64,000 nt of DNA, taken from positions 620,001 through 684,000 of the forward strand of contig OY970326.1 in assembly GCA_963717155.1 (NCBI GenBank), given 5' to 3'. Source of the DNA: G963717155 sp963717155 (GTDB taxonomy: Bacteria > Actinomycetota > Thermoleophilia > Gaiellales > JALYLC01). The stretch's first letter is position 1. Each line of letters opens with the position of its first letter. The notes beneath the pieces were generated by a model. That model searched no databases, was not told the DNA's origin, and saw only the letters and a program-made list of their open reading frames with translations. Both the position numbers and the translations under genes were made by a program. Positions 44,343-53,765 of the stretch are shown here, piece after piece.

Positions 44343-44786
44343 GTGCCCACCAAGACCTATAGCGCAAAGCCCGGCGAGGTGGAGCGGGGCTGGTACGTCG
44401 TCGACGCGGACGGCGAGACGCTCGGCCGCCTCGCGACCCGCATCGCCGACACCCTGCGCGGCAAGCTCAAGCCGCAGTACACGCCGCACATCGACACGGG
44501 CGACTTCGTCGTCGTGGTGAACTGCGAGCGCATCCGCGTGACGGGCAAGAAGCTCGACGACAAGATCTACTACCGCCACTCGGGCTATCACGGCGGGCTG
44601 CGCGAGGAGACGCTGCGCGATCTGCTCGGCCGCCGTCCCGAGGAGGTCATCCGCCATGCGGTTCGGGGCATGATCCCGCGCACGCGCCTGGGACGCGCGC
44701 AGCTGCGGAAGCTCAAGGTGTATGCCGGCCCGGCGCACCCGCATGAGGCCCAGGCGCCCAAGCCGCTCGCAGGGAAGAAGTCGTAA
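44343..44786 (+). CDS. rplM: 50S ribosomal protein L13
   Basis: 147 residues. KTYSAKPGEVERGWYVVDADGETLGRLAT, YTPHIDTGDFVVVVNCERI, YRHSGYHGGLREETL, VRGMIPRTRLGRAQLRKLKVYAG: all universal L13 blocks. GTG start at 44343; GAAGAG lies upstream. The TAA stop shares an A with the rpsI ATG. Confidence 0.97.
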   Translation: MPTKTYSAKPGEVERGWYVVDADGETLGRLATRIADTLRGKLKPQYTPHIDTGDFVVVVNCERIRVTGKKLDDKIYYRHSGYHGGLREETLRDLLGRRPEEVIRHAVRGMIPRTRLGRAQLRKLKVYAGPAHPHEAQAPKPLAGKKS

Positions 44787-45184
44787 TGGCAGAGAACGAG
44801 GCCGTCTACCGCGGCACAGGCAAGCGCAAGACGTCGGTCGCGCGCGTCATCCTGACGCCCGGAACCGGTGCCTTCACGGTCAACGGGCGCGCGCTCGACG
44901 AGTACTTCGGGCGGCCGACGTTGCGCACGACGGCCACGTCGCCGCTCGAGCTCACGGGGCTGCGCGACCGCTTCGACGTGCGTGCGCTGTGCGACGGCGG
45001 TGGCGTCACCGGACAGGCCGGTGCCCTCCGCCACGGGATCGCCCGGGCGCTCTGCGAGGCCGATCCCGAGCTGCGAACGGCGCTCAAGCAGAAGGGCTTC
45101 CTGACGCGCGATGCGCGCGAGGTCGAGCGCAAGAAGGCCGGGCTCAAGGGCGCTCGGCGCCGCCCGCAGTTCAGCAAGCGCTAA
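44786..45184 (+). CDS. rpsI: 30S ribosomal protein S9
   Basis: 132 residues. YRGTGKRKTSVARVILTPGTGAFTVNGR, GGGVTGQAGALRHGIARAL, and the C-terminal basic tail KKAGLKGARRRPQFSKR, whose last residues reach the decoding site. Follows rplM directly and precedes glmM, a conserved actinobacterial order. Confidence 0.97.
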   Translation: MAENEAVYRGTGKRKTSVARVILTPGTGAFTVNGRALDEYFGRPTLRTTATSPLELTGLRDRFDVRALCDGGGVTGQAGALRHGIARALCEADPELRTALKQKGFLTRDAREVERKKAGLKGARRRPQFSKR

Positions 45185-45204
45185 GAGCGCTGGTTTCCAG
45201 ACCT

Positions 45205-46560
45205 TTGCCGCGTCTCTTCGGCACGGACGGTGTCCGTGGCGTCGCCAACAGCCCGGCGCTCTCGGCCGAGCTCGCACTCGGCCTCGGGCGGGCGTCCGCC
45301 CGGTTCGCGCGCGAACGCGGCGCGCGGGCGCACCCGGCGCACCCGCGTGTCCTGATCGGGCGCGATACACGCCGCTCGGGCTTCATGCTCGAGGATGCGC
45401 TGGCCGCCGGCGTCGCGTCCGCGGGCGGGATCGCGGTGCGAGTCGGGGTCTTGCCGACGCCCGGGATCGCGACGCTCGTCCGGCTCGGCCACGCCGACGT
45501 CGGTGCCGTCATCTCGGCGTCTCACAACCCCTTCCCCGACAACGGCATCAAGCTGTTCGGACGCGACGGGTTCAAGCTCGACGATGCCGACGAGGATCGC
45601 GTCGTCGAGCTCATCGAGCAGGGTGAGCTCCCGACGGGTGCAGCGCTCGGCGAGGCCGTGTCGCTGCCGAACGCGTCATCGCTGTACGCGGACTGGGTCG
45701 TCGACGCTGTCGGAGGCTCCCTGCGGCCGCGGCGGATCCTCGTCGACTGCGCGAACGGTGCGGCGAGCGTGGTCGCGAGCCGACTGTTCGAGGGGCTCGG
45801 CATCGACGCGGAGCTCTGCTTCGCGAGTCCTGACGGTCTGAACATCAACGAGCAGTGCGGGTCGACCCACCTCGAGGCGTTGAGCGAGGGTGTGGTCTCG
45901 GGCGGCTACGAGCTCGGTCTCGCGTTCGACGGCGATGCGGACCGCGTGCTGGCGGTGACGGCCCAGGGCACCGTCGTCGATGGCGACCAGATCGTCGCCA
46001 TCCTCGCGCGCGACCTGCTCGCGCGCCACGCGCTGCCCGACAACCTGGTCGTCGTGACCTCGATGTCGAACCTGGGTTTCCATCGCGCCATGCAGACGCT
46101 CGGAATCGAGACGGTCACCACGGATGTCGGCGACCGCTACGTGCTCGAGGCGATGCGCGCGCGCGGTGCTGCGCTGGGCGGCGAGCAGTCGGGGCACGTC
46201 ATCGCGCTCGGCTACCAGACCACCGGCGACGGGCTCGTCACGTCCGCGCTGCTGCTCGCGGCGCTCGATCGCGCCGGTCAGACCCTGGAGCAGGCAGCCG
46301 GCCTCGTCACCCGCTTCCCCCAGCGGCTCGTGAACGTCCGGGCGAACCGTGAGGGGCTTGCGGATGCACGAGCGATCTGGGAGCTGGTCGAGCTCGAGAA
46401 CGCGGCGCTCGAGGTCAGCGGCGCCGGGCGGATCGTCCTGCGCGCGTCGGGCACCGAGCCGCTCGTGCGCGTGATGGTCGAGCACGAGGACGCCGAGGAG
46501 CTCGATCGGCTCTGTGCTAGCATCGTGTCGCTTGTCGAACGGGAGCTCGGAGTCGCCTGA
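45205..46560 (+). CDS. glmM: Phosphoglucosamine mutase
   Basis: 451 residues. Interconverts glucosamine-6-P and glucosamine-1-P for UDP-GlcNAc. Starts LPRLFGTDGVRGVANSPAL, so TTG at 45205 is the correct start by comparison with the family. Phosphoserine loop VGAVISASHNPFPDNGIKLF (near 103), metal loop LAFDGDADRVLAV, sugar loop GGEQSGHVI and phosphate loop RASGTEPLVRVM. Single frame. Its 3' end carries the glmS promoter. Confidence 0.96.
   Translation: MPRLFGTDGVRGVANSPALSAELALGLGRASARFARERGARAHPAHPRVLIGRDTRRSGFMLEDALAAGVASAGGIAVRVGVLPTPGIATLVRLGHADVGAVISASHNPFPDNGIKLFGRDGFKLDDADEDRVVELIEQGELPTGAALGEAVSLPNASSLYADWVVDAVGGSLRPRRILVDCANGAASVVASRLFEGLGIDAELCFASPDGLNINEQCGSTHLEALSEGVVSGGYELGLAFDGDADRVLAVTAQGTVVDGDQIVAILARDLLARHALPDNLVVVTSMSNLGFHRAMQTLGIETVTTDVGDRYVLEAMRARGAALGGEQSGHVIALGYQTTGDGLVTSALLLAALDRAGQTLEQAAGLVTRFPQRLVNVRANREGLADARAIWELVELENAALEVSGAGRIVLRASGTEPLVRVMVEHEDAEELDRLCASIVSLVERELGVA
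46518..46523 (+). promoter_or_regulatory. Putative extended -10 (TGC-TAGCAT) for glmS, inside glmM
   Basis: TAGCAT preceded by TGC lies within the last 15 codons of glmM, 80 nt before the glmS start. It would give glmS its own promoter. Confidence 0.45.
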
Positions 46561-46590
46561 TTCAGGCGGCGCGGGCTCCCTCGGTGTTTC

Positions 46591-46596
46591 AGGAGG
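46591..46596 (+). promoter_or_regulatory. Perfect Shine-Dalgarno (AGGAGG) that fixes the glmS start
   Basis: AGGAGG is six bases before the ATC at 46603. It is the best ribosome-binding site seen in the window and places initiation at the codon immediately before the catalytic Cys. Confidence 0.8.
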
Positions 46597-46602
46597 CCCC
46601 TG

Positions 46603-48437
46603 ATCTGCGGGATCATCGGCTACGTCGGCGACAGGGCTTGTAAGCCGCTTCTGCTCGCAGGGCTCGAACGACTCGAGTATCGCGGCTACGACTCGGCTGG
46701 ACTGTCACTCGTGGACGGCAACGTGGAGCTCGTCCGCGCCGTGGGCAACCTGGCGGAGCTGCGCGCCGTCAGCGAGCTCGTCGAATCGGATGCGACGACG
46801 GGCGTCGGCCACACACGCTGGGCCACGCACGGGCGTCCCTCCGAGCAGAACGCGCACCCCCTGACGGGCTGCGACGACCGCTTCTCGGTGGTGCTGAACG
46901 GGATCATCGAGAACTACGTCGAGCTCAAGGCCAGGCTCATCGCGGACGGCCACTCGTTCTCGTCCCAGACCGACGCCGAGGTGGTGCCGCACCTGATCGA
47001 GCACCACTACGACGGCGACCTCGTCGAGGCGGTGCGCAAGACCTATCGCGAGCTCGCCGGCCACTTCGCCTTCGTCGTCGTCTCGCCGCTGCACCCCGAT
47101 CTGATCGTCGGCGCGCGCCTGCAGTGCCCGCTGGTGCTCGGGATCGGCGACAACGAGTCGTTCGTCGCGTCCGACGTCGTCGCGTTCCTCGCCCAGACCC
47201 GTCGCGTCAAGCAGATCGAGGACGGCGAGCTGATCGCCCTCACGCCCGAGGGCGTCACCGCTGTACGACGTCGAGGGTGGCGAGCTCGAGCGCGCCCGAG
47301 ATGACGGTCGACTGGGACGAGGCCGCCGCCGAGAAGGGCGGCTACGAGACGTTCATGCTCAAGGAGATCCACGAGCAGCCCGAGGCGATGCGCGAGACGA
47401 TCGGCGAGCGCATCTACGGCGGGCGCGTCCGACTCGAGCTCGGGGGGCCCGACGACGAGCTGCTGCACGGCGTCGAGCGGGTGACGATCGCCGCGTGCGG
47501 GACGGCGTACCACGCGGGGCTCGTCGGTCGCTACCTCCTCGAGGAATGGGCGCGCGTTCCCGTCGACATCGACGTCGCGTCCGAGACGCGCTACCGCAAC
47601 CCGGTCCTCGACCAGCAGACGCTTGCGATCGCGGTGTCGCAGTCCGGCGAGACCGCCGACACGATCGCCGCCCAGCGCGTCGCACGAGATGGGGGCGCGC
47701 GTCTCCTCGCGATCTCGAACGTGATGGGCAGCCAGCTCACCCGCGAGGCAGACGCGACGCTGTATACCCGCTGCGGCCGCGAGATCGGAGTCGCGGCGAC
47801 GAAGACGTTCACCGGTCAGGTGATCGCGTTCACGATGCTCGCGCTGCGACTCGCGGAGCTCCGGGGCACGATCGAGCCGACGCGCCTCGGCGCGCTGCGC
47901 AGCGAGCTCGCCGGACTGCCGGATCTCGCGCGCGTCTATCTTCAGGACGGGGCTCCCGTCTGGGACGTCGCCGACGAGATCGCACGGGCGGTCTACCGCA
48001 AGGACTTCTTCCTGTACATCGGGCGGCATCTCGGCATGCCGGTCTGCCTCGAGGGCGCGCTGAAGCTGAAGGAGATCAGCTACGTGCCGACCGACGCCTA
48101 TCCGGCCGGCGAGATGAAGCACGGCCCGATCGCGCTGCTCGACGAGGACACGCCCGTCGTCGCGGTGATGAACGACTCGCACGTGTTCGACAAGGTCGTG
48201 TCGAACGTCCAGGAGGTGCGAGCGCGAGGAGCCGCCGTGATCGCCGTCGCGACCGAGGGCAGCCCTGCCGTCCACGAGCATGCCGACTGGGTGCTCGAGA
48301 TCCCGCGCGTGTCGCCCGAGCTGGCGCCTGCGCTCGCGATCCTGCCGTTGCAGGTGCTCGCCTATCGCATCGCGCGCCTGCGCGAGCTGCCGATCGACCA
48401 GCCGCGCAACCTCGCCAAGACCGTCACGGTCGAATAG
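46603..48437 (+). CDS. glmS: Glutamine-fructose-6-phosphate aminotransferase (isomerising); ATC at the start-codon position, frameshifts
   Basis: About 611 residues. Makes glucosamine-6-P. The N-terminal nucleophile Cys must follow the initiator: the sequence reads ATC then CGIIGYVGDRACKPLLLAGLERLEYRGYDSAG. So the start codon is ATC here, or an ATG miscalled. Two SIS domains follow (ACGTAYHAGLVGRYLLEEWA; AVSQSGETADTIAA), ending LPIDQPRNLAKTVTVE. Two +1 frame changes near 47263 and 47295 flank LYDVEGGELER. Confidence 0.93.
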
Positions 48438-48447
48438 GCCGGAGGCG

Positions 48448-48453
48448 TAGCCT
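48448..48453 (+). promoter_or_regulatory. Putative -10 element (TAGCCT) for the leaderless CCA-type gene
   Basis: TAGCCT ends 6 nt before the GTG at 48460. Confidence 0.45.
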
Positions 48454-48459
48454 GCGGCG

Positions 48460-49840
48460 GTGCCCGCCGACGTGATCCTCGACCCGCAGCGCGCGCGCAT
48501 CCTCGACGGCATGCGCGCGCTCCCGTTCGATGAGATCTACGAGGTCGGGGGCAGCCTGCGCGACGAGCTGCTCGGGCGGCCGAGCAAGGACGTCGATTTC
48601 CTGGTGCGCGGGTACAGCATCGACGACCTCCTCGAGGTGCTGCGACGGCACGGGTCGGCCGAGGAGCTGCGCGTGGCGGGCAGGCTCGTCGGCGTGCGAT
48701 TCCGGCCCTCGTTCGGCCCCAAGGAGGGCATCGAGGTCGTCCCTCCGAGGCGCGAGACCCCGATCCGGCCAGGAGAGCCCGGATTCACGGGGAACCCGCA
48801 CACCGACTTCCGCATCGAGCCCGACCCGAACCTGGCAGTGCGCGACGATCTGGAGCGTCGCGACTTCACCGTCAACGCGATGGCCCGCGACATCCGCACC
48901 GGCGCGTGGATCGATCCCTTCGGCGGGCAGGACGACCTGGCCGCCGGAGTGCTGCGCGCCGTGCACCCATCGGCCTTCCGCGACGACCCGCTGCGGATCC
49001 TCCGTGGCGTCGCGCGGCGCGCGCGAGACGGGCTCGTCCCCGAGCCCGGGACGCTGGCGCTCATGCGAGCGGAGTCGCCGCGGATCGCGGAGCTGTCGTC
49101 CGAGCGGGTGCGCGAGACGCTCGACCAGACCTTGCTCGGCCGGTGGGCTGCCGACGGGCTCCGGCTGGCCCGCGATGTCGGCGCATTCGAGGCGGCGCTT
49201 CCCGAGTGGCAGGCGTGCGTCGGCGTGCCACAGCGCTCCTCGACGCAGGCCTACACCGTCGACGAGCACATCCTGCATGTGCTCGACCAGGCCGTCCAGC
49301 GCGACGCCTCGCTCGTCCTGCGGCTCGCGGCGTTCTGGCACGACGTGGGCAAGCCGTCTCGCCGGCGGTCCTGTCAGTCACGCGAAGGAAGGCGCTCGCC
49401 TCGCAGATCGCGCGCTGCGCCGCCTCGCATACGACAACGACACGCGTCTCGCGGTCGTCCACCGCGTGCGCGAGCATCCGTACGACGAGGATCGGGAGCC
49501 GACCGGGAAGACGGCGCGACGCTTCCTCGCCCGCGTCGGCCGCGAGTCGGCGCCCGACCTCATGCTGCTGCGCCGCTGCGATCGTCTCGGACGTGGTGTC
49601 CCTCCGCCTGCCGAGGACGAGGCGCGTCGGGATCGCTTCGAGGAGCTCGTCGCGGCCGAGTGGGGCAGTCCGCTGACACGCGGCGAGCTCGCGGTCACGG
49701 GCGACGATCTGCTTGCCGCGGGGGTTCCCGGAGGCCCGGCGCTCGGCCGCGTGCTCGCGAAGCTGCTGGACGCCGTGGTCGACGACCCGTCGAAGAACCG
49801 CCGCGAGGAGCTCCTGCGACTGGCTCGCGAGGCCGCGTGA
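48460..49840 (+). CDS. CCA tRNA nucleotidyltransferase / polyA polymerase family protein with HD domain (one frameshift)
   Basis: About 460 residues. Class II nucleotidyltransferase head: YEVGGSLRDELLGRPSKDVDFLV (GGxxRD and the DxD metal site), RDFTVNAMARDI and DPFGGQDDLAAGVLRAVHPSAFRDDPLRILR. The HD phosphohydrolase domain begins FWHDVGKP. Repairs or adds tRNA 3' CCA, or acts as a relative of this enzyme. +1 frame change near 49362, just after HDVGKPS; the rest (GPVSHAKEGARLADRALRRL) reads to 49840. The GTG start is leaderless-like. Confidence 0.87.
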
Positions 49841-50202
49841 TGCTGATCGGCCTCGACCTGATCGAGCTTGCTCGCATCGAGCGGGCGCTTCGTCGCGAAG
49901 GGTTCCGTTCCCGCGTGTACACCGAGGCCGAGCGCGCGTACTGCGAGTCGCGCGCGAACCCGGTCCAGAGCTACGCGGGGCGCTTCGCCGCGAAGGAGGC
50001 CGTCGGCAAGGCGCTCGGGATCGGCGTCCACTTCACCTGGCGCGAGATCGAGGTAGTGGGGAGGCCGAAGCCGAAGGTACGGCTCGAGGGCCGCACCGCC
50101 GCGTTCGCCGAACGGCTCGGCGTGGTCGAGATCGACGTCTCGCTCACGCACTCGCGAGAGCTCGCGGCGGCCGTTGCCGTCGTTCGCCTGCGCGAGGCGT
50201 AG
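49840..50202 (+). CDS. acpS: Holo-[acyl-carrier-protein] synthase
   Basis: 120 residues. Transfers 4'-phosphopantetheine to ACP. IGLDLIELARIERAL carries the Mg-binding Asp, and RFAAKEAVGKALGIG the Glu and Lys of the active site (near 57); FTWREIEVVGRPKPKVRLEG and VSLTHSRELAAAVAVV complete the fold. ATG shares an A with the preceding stop (TGATG). Ends 6 bp before the convergent GGDEF gene. Confidence 0.95.
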   Translation: MLIGLDLIELARIERALRREGFRSRVYTEAERAYCESRANPVQSYAGRFAAKEAVGKALGIGVHFTWREIEVVGRPKPKVRLEGRTAAFAERLGVVEIDVSLTHSRELAAAVAVVRLREA

Positions 50203-50208
50203 AAGCTC

Positions 50209-51132
50209 TCAGGCCACCCAGACGCCGCCCTCGCCGTTCCGTCGCGCCTCGGCGAGCGCCGCGGTGGCGAGTGCCAGCACGTCCGCCTCGCGATCCTCGA
50301 TGGCGGCTGCCACGCCTGCGCTCGCGGTCACGCCATCCTCGTGGCCCCAGTCGCTGACGGCCGAGACGACGCGCCGTGCGACGGCGGTGCCCGCCTGGAT
50401 CGTCGCGCCGGGCAGCACCAGCGCGAACTCCGAGTCGGCGCGGCGCGCGAGGACGTCGCCTTCCCGGCACTCGCGGCCGAGCAGGCCGGCGAGCGCGACG
50501 AGGAAGCGCTCGCCTCCGGGCCGCACGGCGCCGTCGAGGTCGACGAGGACGAGGGCGTGCGGTTCGCGCGCGCTCGCTCAGGCCGACGAGCAGCGCCTCC
50601 AGGCCGCGCCGTGTGCGCGCGCCGGTCAGGGGATCCGTCTCGTTGTGCGTCGCCAGGCGCTCGCCGAGCGCGTGCCGGTCGAGCGCGAGCGCGGCCGCGG
50701 CGCAGATCGCGCCGCACGCCCGCAACGCGTCGTCCCCGACGGCGCCCCTCGGGCCGGGCCACGAGCAGACCGCGACGGCCATGACCTCGGCTCCGCGCCG
50801 TAGCGGGAGGGCGAGCGTGGCGATCGTCTCGGGCGTCGATGTGACCGCGCCGTCGGAGTCGTCTGCTCGACGTGACGCGGATCGCCCGTGCGGAGCGCCG
50901 ACGCGGCGGCAGCGACCTCGACCTCGAGCAGGCCGGGCGCCTCGGCGGGCGCCGTCGACGCGAGCAGGGTCAAGAGGTCGTCGTCCTGGTGGACGACGAG
51001 GCAGCGCTCGGACTCGCACAGCCTGTGCGATGCTTCTCGCGGTGATCGACGCTGCCGCGGCGAGATCCTGGCTCGCCGCGAGCTGCGCACAGGCGCGCTC
51101 GGCGAGCCGGAGGAGTTCGGAGGGCTATCCAC
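50209..51132 (-). CDS. GAF-like and degenerate GGDEF domain protein (frameshifts)
   Basis: About 305 residues. Helix ELLRLAERACAQLAASQDLAAAASI, a GAF-like part (CLVVHQDDDLLTLLAST, ATLALPLRRGAEVMAVAVC) and a GGDEF fold (HNETDPLTGARTRRGLEALL, ALVLVDLDGAVRPGGERFLVALAGLL). The active loop reads RRADSEFALVLPG, so the GG(D/E)EF signature is replaced by ADSEF: probably no cyclase activity, possibly c-di-GMP sensing or a structural role. At least four frame changes (about 51110, 51010, 50880, 50570). The start at 51132 (GTG) is uncertain. Confidence 0.72.
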
Positions 51133-51156
51133 GTCCCCTCATCGTGAAGCGGCGGA

Positions 51157-51162
51157 TAGGAT
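51157..51162 (+). promoter_or_regulatory. Putative -10 element (TAGGAT) for leaderless nnrED
   Basis: TAGGAT ends 8 nt before the GTG at 51171. Confidence 0.45.
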
Positions 51163-51170
51163 CATTGCCC

Positions 51171-52635
51171 GTGGAGACCTTATGGCGGGCCGAGGACCTG
51201 CGTGAGCTGGATCGACGCATGGTCGAGGATGCGGGCCTGCCCGGGGCGGCTCTGATGGAGGTCGCGGGTGCGGGCGCTGCCGCACTCCTCCTCGCCCGCT
51301 ACCCGGACGCCCGCCGCGTGGCGGTCGTCTGCGGGCCGGGCAACAACGGCGGAGACGGCTTCGTCGTGGCGCGCCATCTGCGCGACGCGGGTCTGGATGT
51401 GTGGATCGTGCTCGCCGCGCCGCGCGAGCGCTTCCGCGGGGATGCCGCAACGATGCTGCACGTCGCCGACGAGCTCGGCGTGCCGCACGGGACGCGCCTG
51501 GTCGGCGCCGACGTCGTGGTCGACGCGCTGCTCGGCACCGGCTCCCAGGGCGCCGCCGCGCCGCCCGATCTCGGACGCGATCCAGCGGGTCACCCGCGCA
51601 CGGGGCGCCCGTGCTGGCGCTGGATGTCCCGAGCGGCGTCGACTCGACGACCGGCGAGGTGCCCGGTGTTGCGATCCGTGCCGACTGCACGGTCTGCTTC
51701 CACGGGCGCAAGCTCGGGACCGCGATCGAGCCCGGGCGCTCCCACGCAGGCGAGGTCGTGACGGTGCCGATCGGTCTGCCGCGCGCGCTCGAGCCGCGAC
51801 CGTCCGCGCTGCGGATCGATGCCTCCGATCTCGTGGCCGCCCTTCCTCCGCGCGATCCCGCCGGAACGAAGTACGACGCCGGAGCCGTCCTCGTCGTCGG
51901 CGGCGCTCCGGGCACCAGCGGCGCACCGCTGCTCGCGGCTCGCGCCGCACTGCGCGCGGGCGCCGGGGTCGTCTTCGCGGCCGTTGCGCCCGAGATCCGA
52001 GACCAGGTTGCGATCGGCTGCCCCGAGCTGATGGTGCACGGCACACGCGATCCCGACGAGGTGCTCGCGCTCGCCGCACGCGCCGACGCGGTCGTGCTCG
52101 GGCCGGGTCTCGGGACGCGACGAGGCGGCGACGCGTCTCGTCGATGCGCTCGTCGCCGGCGTTCGCGCGGCCCTCATGCTGGACGCCGACGCGCTGTACG
52201 CCCTCCGCGGCAGGCTGGCGACGCTCGCGACGCGGTCGGCGCCGACCGCGCTGACGCCGCACGCGGGCGAGCTCGCGCGCCTGCTCGAGGTCGAACGCGA
52301 CGTGGTCTCGGACGCCAGGCTCGAGAGCGTCCAGCGCGCCGCGGCCGATGGCGGGCTGCGCGGTGCTCCTGAAGGGTCCCGACACGCTCGTCGCCGCTCC
52401 GGGCGAGCCGCTCCGGGTCGTCGAGACCGCGGTGCCGGGGCTCGCGACCGCGGGCGCGGGCGACGTGCTCTCGGGAGTCGTCGGGGCCCTGCTCGCAACC
52501 GGCCTCGAGCCGGCGGAGGCGCTCGCGCTGGCTGCGGCAGCGCACGGCGCGGCAGCCGCCGGCGCGGCCGCGCGGCACGGGACGTTCTCGGCCTCCGACC
52601 TCGAGCGGCCGCTCGGCCTGTTGCTCGCACGGTGA
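51171..52635 (+). CDS. nnr: Bifunctional NAD(P)H-hydrate epimerase / ADP-dependent dehydratase (frameshifts)
   Basis: About 487 residues, repairing hydrated NAD(P)H. N-terminal YjeF epimerase: VETLWRAEDLRELDRRMVED, VVCGPGNNGGDGFVVARHL, ALDVPSGVDSTTGEVPG. C-terminal ribokinase-like dehydratase: VLVVGGAPGTSGAPLLAARAALRAGAG, ALTPHAGELARLL, VLLKGPDTLVAAP and ATAGAGDVLSGVVGALLATGL. Four successive +1 frame changes near 51570, 51600, 52120 and 52345. The stop overlaps the alr GTG. Confidence 0.92.
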
Positions 52636-53715
52636 CCCGGCTGCACGTCGAGGTCGACGAGTCGGCGATCACCGCCAACGCGAGACGGCTGTCGGCGCTG
52701 CTCGGGCGATCGGAGCTCTGGGCGGTCGTCAAGGCCGACGGCTACGGGCACGGCGCCGAGCGCAGCGCGCGAGCGGCGCTTGCGGGCGGAGCGACCCGGG
52801 TCGGAGTCGCGACGCTCGACGAGGGCCAGGCGCTTCGCGCCGTCCTCGGGCCAGCGGTTCCGATTCTCCTGCTCGGTCCGATCGAAGGCGGGCGTGCGGC
52901 GGAGGCGCAGGGTCTCGAGGTCTGCATCTCGACGCCGGATGCACGCGAGCGGCTGATCGCGGGAGGGTTTCGGGGGAAGGTGCACGTGAAGGTCGACACC
53001 GGCATGGGTCGTTGGGGCCTGACGGCGCCGGACGCGCTCTCGGTCGGCCGCTCGCTCGCCGCGGGAGAGCTGCCGGGGCTCGAGCTCGCGGGCCTGCTGT
53101 CGCACCTCGCCGTTGCCGACGACCCCGACCCCGGATACACGCGGGTGCAGATCGCACGGTTCGGCGAGCTCGCTGCGATCTTCCCGCCATGCCCGCGGCA
53201 CCTCGCGAACTCGGCCGGCGCGCTGCGCCATCCCGCCGCCCACTTCGACGCGGCGCGCTGCGGGATCGCGATCTACGGTGTCGCGCCGGATGACGGCGAC
53301 GCGTCGGTCGACGGCCTGCGGCCTGCGCTCCGCGTGACGAGCGTCGTCGCTGCACTGCGGACGCTGGAGCGCGGGCGAGGGGTCGGGCTATGGCCGGCGC
53401 TTCGTCGCCGAGGCTCCGACCCGGATCGCGACCGTGCCGGTCGGCTACGCCGACGGCTACCCGCGTGCGCTCTCCGGGAGGTCGGACGTGCTCGTCCGCG
53501 GGAGGCGCCGGCCCGTTGTCGCCACCGTCTCGATGGATGCGCTCAGCTTCGCGGTCGACGACGACGTCGAGCCGGGCGACGAGGTCGTGCTGGTCGGCGC
53601 GCAGGGGGAGGAGCGCATCCGACCGGAGGAGCTCGCGCGTCTCGCGGGCACGATCGGGTACGAGATCTGCTGCGGATTCCGTCCCCGCGCACAGCGCGGC
53701 GTCGACGTCGGATAG
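52632..53715 (+). CDS. alr: Alanine racemase (one frameshift)
   Basis: About 360 residues. Supplies D-alanine for peptidoglycan. PLP-Lys in WAVVKADGYGHGAERSARAAL; VHVKVDTGMGRWGL; LANSAGALRHPAAHFDAARCGIAIYG. At 53373-53375 an extra G (GGGC for GGC) shifts the frame; the corrected sequence GEGSGYGRRFVAEAPTRIATVPVGYADGYPRAL follows, then VSMDALSFAV. GTG start overlapping nnr by 4 bp. Complete after one correction. Confidence 0.94.
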
Positions 53716-53765
53716 TCCCGGCAGCAGGAGGGTTCCGGGCGGCGCGCGCGAACCCCGGGTTCCCC

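Noticed and set aside
48460..50202. A single CCA-transferase/AcpS fusion protein
   Set aside because: They share a frame only because the CCA gene has a +1 break near 49362. The corrected CCA gene stops at 49840 and acpS has its own ATG there.
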